64,000 bases of DNA from Roseburia sp. (GTDB taxonomy: Bacteria > Bacillota > Clostridia > Lachnospirales > Lachnospiraceae), in the NCBI GenBank assembly GCA_023667765.1, contig JAMOZS010000003.1:57296-121295 (forward strand), in the 5' to 3' direction. The notes beneath the pieces are model-generated. The model was not told the origin of the DNA and searched no databases. It saw only the letters and a program-made list of their open reading frames with translations. This document shows, one piece after another, positions 61,672 to 64,000 of the stretch. Each line of letters begins with the position of its first letter. Position 1 is the first letter of the stretch. The translations under genes were made by a program, and so were the position numbers.

Positions 61672-63657
61672 CTACCCCTCTAAATCTCTTAAGTGAGCCT
61701 TCAGTTCTATCATTTTATCCCTCAATTCCGCTGCAGCCTCAAAATTCAAATCCGCCGCGGCCCGCTGCATCTTCTTCTGTACCTCCGCAATGAGCTTCTC
61801 AAGCTCTTTAGAGTCCATTGACTCAGGATCCTTCTCAAAACGCATTTCCTCCTTTGCAATGACTTTGGAAATGCTGATTAAATCTCGAACCGCCTTTTTT
61901 ATAGTCTGAGGGGTAATCCCATGGTCCTCGTTGTATTTCTGCTGAATAGCTCGCCTCCGGCCGGTCTCGTCCAAAGCCAGGCGCATGGAATCGGTAATGA
62001 CATCCGCATACATGATTACATGCCCCTCCGCATTACGGGCCGCACGTCCTATGGTCTGTATCAGAGAAGTACCGCTTCGCAGAAAGCCCTCCTTATCCGC
62101 ATCCAGTATGACTACCAGCGAAATCTCGGGAATATCCAACCCCTCTCTCAGCAGGTTAATACCCACCAATACATCAAACACATCCAGACGCATGTCCCGG
62201 ATAATCTCTGCACGCTCCAGCGTATCAATATCCGAATGCAGATATTTTACCCTGATGCCCACCTCCTTCATATAGTCCGTTAAATCCTCCGCCATGCGCT
62301 TGGTCAGCGTTGTAATCAATATCTTATTATGCTTCTCTACTTCTTTATTGACCTCGCCAATCAGGTCATCTATCTGCCCCTCTACCGGGCGCACCTCCAC
62401 CTGCGGATCCAGCAGGCCGGTGGGACGGATAATCTGCTCCGTGCGCAGCAATTCATGCTCTGCCTCATAATCGGAGGGAGTTGCCGACACGAAGAGCATC
62501 TGGTCAATATGAGACTCGAATTCCCCGAAATTCAAGGGCCTGTTATCCAATGCCGAGGGCAGACGGAAACCATAATCCACCAGTGTAGTCTTACGGGAAC
62601 GGTCTCCCGCATACATTCCCCTTATCTGGGGAATTGTCATATGGGACTCATCTATAATAATCAGAAAATCCTCCTTAAAGAAGTCCAAAAGAGTCATTGG
62701 CGGCTCTCCGGGCTGCGCTCCGTTCAGATGCCGGGAATAATTTTCGATACCGGAACAAAACCCGGTCTCCCGCAGCATCTCAATATCAAAGTTTGTACGC
62801 TCTGAAATGCGCTGGGCCTCAATAAGCTTATCCTCCCCTTTAAAATAACGAACCCGCTCCTCCATCTCCCGTTCAATAGTATCACAGGCCCTCTTTATCT
62901 TATCCTGGGATACCACATAATGAGAGGCCGGAAAAATTGCAATGTGCGTTAGTTCCGCGTGTACCTTACCCGACAGAGGCTCTACCTGACAAATACGCTC
63001 TATCTCGTCACCGAAGAACTCGATACGGATAAGATAATCGCCGCCCTCGGCCGGATACACCTCCAGCACATCCCCATGCACCCGAAAGCACCCCCGCTCC
63101 ATGTCCAGGTCATTTCGGGTATATTGAATATCCACCAGCTCCCGCAGCACCTGGTCTCTGTCCTTGACCATTCCGGGACGCAGCGATACAATCATATCCT
63201 GATATTCGTCCGGGCTTCCTAATCCATAGATACAGGAGACACTGGCTATCACTACCACATCCCTGCGCTCCGTCAGAGAGGCCGTGGCGGACAAACGCAG
63301 CTTATCTATCTCATCATTGATGGAAGAATCCTTGGCAATATAGGTATCAGAAGAAGGCACATAAGCCTCCGGCTGGTAATAATCATAGTAGGACACAAAA
63401 TACTCCACCGCATTCTCAGGGAAAAATTCCTTGAACTCGCCGTACAGTTGGGCAGCTAAGGTCTTATTGTGCGCTATTACCAAAGTCGGTTTCTGTAACC
63501 GCTCTATTACATTAGCCATTGTAAAAGTCTTGCCGGAACCCGTAACCCCTAGTAAAGTCTGGAATTGGTTGCCCTCCTGAAAGCCTTTTACAAGGGCTTC
63601 TATCGCTTGAGGCTGGTCGCCTGTCGGTTCGTATTCTTTGTGCAATTTGAACAACAT
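61672..63657 (-). CDS. uvrB: excinuclease ABC subunit B
   Basis: A 661-residue helicase-fold protein: Walker [16 protein letters not shown], the beta-hairpin region [20 protein letters not shown], Walker B-like IIIDESHMT, motif VI-like [12 protein letters not shown] and a C-terminal UVR domain ([19 protein letters not shown]). UvrB opens and verifies lesion DNA and recruits UvrC. Start ATG 63657 has GGAGGTGA 12 bases upstream. A sigma-A promoter with a LexA box lies about 190 bases upstream, so SOS control is expected. A perfect inverted repeat occupies the long leader. Confidence 0.97.
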   Translation of the reverse strand: MLFKLHKEYEPTGDQPQAIEALVKGFQEGNQFQTLLGVTGSGKTFTMANVIERLQKPTLVIAHNKTLAAQLYGEFKEFFPENAVEYFVSYYDYYQPEAYVPSSDTYIAKDSSINDEIDKLRLSATASLTERRDVVVIASVSCIYGLGSPDEYQDMIVSLRPGMVKDRDQVLRELVDIQYTRNDLDMERGCFRVHGDVLEVYPAEGGDYLIRIEFFGDEIERICQVEPLSGKVHAELTHIAIFPASHYVVSQDKIKRACDTIEREMEERVRYFKGEDKLIEAQRISERTNFDIEMLRETGFCSGIENYSRHLNGAQPGEPPMTLLDFFKEDFLIIIDESHMTIPQIRGMYAGDRSRKTTLVDYGFRLPSALDNRPLNFGEFESHIDQMLFVSATPSDYEAEHELLRTEQIIRPTGLLDPQVEVRPVEGQIDDLIGEVNKEVEKHNKILITTLTKRMAEDLTDYMKEVGIRVKYLHSDIDTLERAEIIRDMRLDVFDVLVGINLLREGLDIPEISLVVILDADKEGFLRSGTSLIQTIGRAARNAEGHVIMYADVITDSMRLALDETGRRRAIQQKYNEDHGITPQTIKKAVRDLISISKVIAKEEMRFEKDPESMDSKELEKLIAEVQKKMQRAAADLNFEAAAELRDKMIELKAHLRDLEG

Positions 63658-63710
63658 GGGACAAAAATCACCTCCAAAATCTATAACAAAAAAGTTCGCC
63701 TATTAGGCAG

Positions 63711-63764
63711 AAATTCGTCGAAGCACGTCTTCACTTTTTCCAAAAACGGCGTTTCGACGAATTT
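63711..63764 (-). promoter_or_regulatory. large inverted repeat in the uvrB leader
   Basis: AAATTCGTCGAA (63711-63722) is repeated as a perfect 12-bp inverse at 63753-63764 with a 30-base loop. It lies between the promoter and the uvrB ribosome binding site. It is not followed by a U-tract, so it is not a normal terminator. Confidence 0.55.
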
Positions 63765-63843
63765 TGGTTACTCGGTCCACTTTTCCGTACCAGACGAAAG
63801 TAGTAAAACCGGACGGACAAATCGAGAAACAAAATCGGAATTT

Positions 63844-63872
63844 ATTATACCACACTCACCTTCTTTTGTCTA
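63844..63872 (-). promoter_or_regulatory. sigma-A promoter of uvrB
   Basis: Minus strand TAGACA (63867-63872), exactly 17 bases, TATAAT (63844-63849). One mismatch in the -35, none in the -10. Confidence 0.75.
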
Positions 63873-63879
63873 TACAGAA

Positions 63880-63893
63880 CAAACATTTGTTCG
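63880..63893 (-). promoter_or_regulatory. LexA (SOS) box
   Basis: CGAACAAATGTTTG on the minus strand (CAAACATTTGTTCG on plus), one mismatch from the Bacillus-type palindrome CGAAC-N4-GTTCG, seven bases upstream of the -35 of the uvrB promoter. Bound LexA would interfere with RNA polymerase. Confidence 0.65.
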
Positions 63894-64000
63894 TTCTTTT
63901 TTATACAACTCTTTTTATCTGCTAGCACCCTTTTCCGGCAAAAATCCATCTGTATTTATTACTGTATCTTCTATATTATTATTGGCATTGTCATTATCTG
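63894..64000. other. right window edge, no feature seen
   Basis: AT-rich sequence upstream of the uvrB control region; no gene start or end or strong hairpin was recognised. Confidence 0.4.

Overview
The window looks like a chromosomal segment of an anaerobic, spore-former-related, flagellated Bacillota, most probably a Lachnospiraceae-type Clostridia. The reasons are strong AGGAGG-type ribosome binding sites, consensus sigma-A promoters, a Spo0A output-domain protein, a cdaA-cdaR pair, comF next to a YvyF-type protein, an mbl-flhO-flhP-like block, a Bacillus-type LexA box before uvrB, and a Firmicutes holin-like type I toxin. Nearly all genes lie on the minus strand. No rRNA, tRNA, CRISPR array, transposase or phage gene was seen.

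1-14.4 kb: an AT-richer, co-oriented cluster read from one promoter near 14.4 kb. It holds an MBL-fold hydrolase, a DltA-like adenylating enzyme, three separate acyl/peptidyl carrier proteins, a GNAT acetyltransferase, an MBOAT O-acyltransferase, two paralogous SGNH-like membrane-anchored proteins with C-terminal ILEI/FAM3-like domains, a malonyl-CoA:ACP transacylase, a ketosynthase III, two ketoreductases, and a second AMP-forming ligase cut by the window edge. It reads as a hybrid of dlt-type surface acylation and fatty-acid/polyketide-type acyl building. No dehydratase or enoyl reductase is present, so a 3-hydroxyacyl group is a reasonable guess. This is the best candidate for an undescribed system here.

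14.5-43.5 kb: a GC-richer surface-polysaccharide region. It has a Wzx-like flippase, a GT-C-like membrane protein, many GT2 and GT4 glycosyltransferases, two initiating sugar-phosphate transferases (one short, one long), two candidate polymerases (EpsG type and O-antigen ligase type), a Wzz-like protein, a CapD-type dehydratase, an epimerase/reductase, a GH73-type glucosaminidase and a repeat-tailed lipoprotein. A complete type I toxin-antitoxin module (38-aa toxin, antisense RNA, both promoters, terminators) sits at 18.0-18.4 kb. A receiverless Spo0A-like regulator with possible 0A boxes lies at the head of the cluster (42 kb).

43.6-64 kb: core functions. These are an MFS transporter, a YuiD-like membrane protein, a DUF3048 lipoprotein, HPr, a c-di-AMP synthesis operon that also includes recD2, comF, a yvyF-like gene and two unknown membrane proteins, a flagellar rod/mbl block, and uvrB-nudix-uvrA behind a LexA-boxed promoter.
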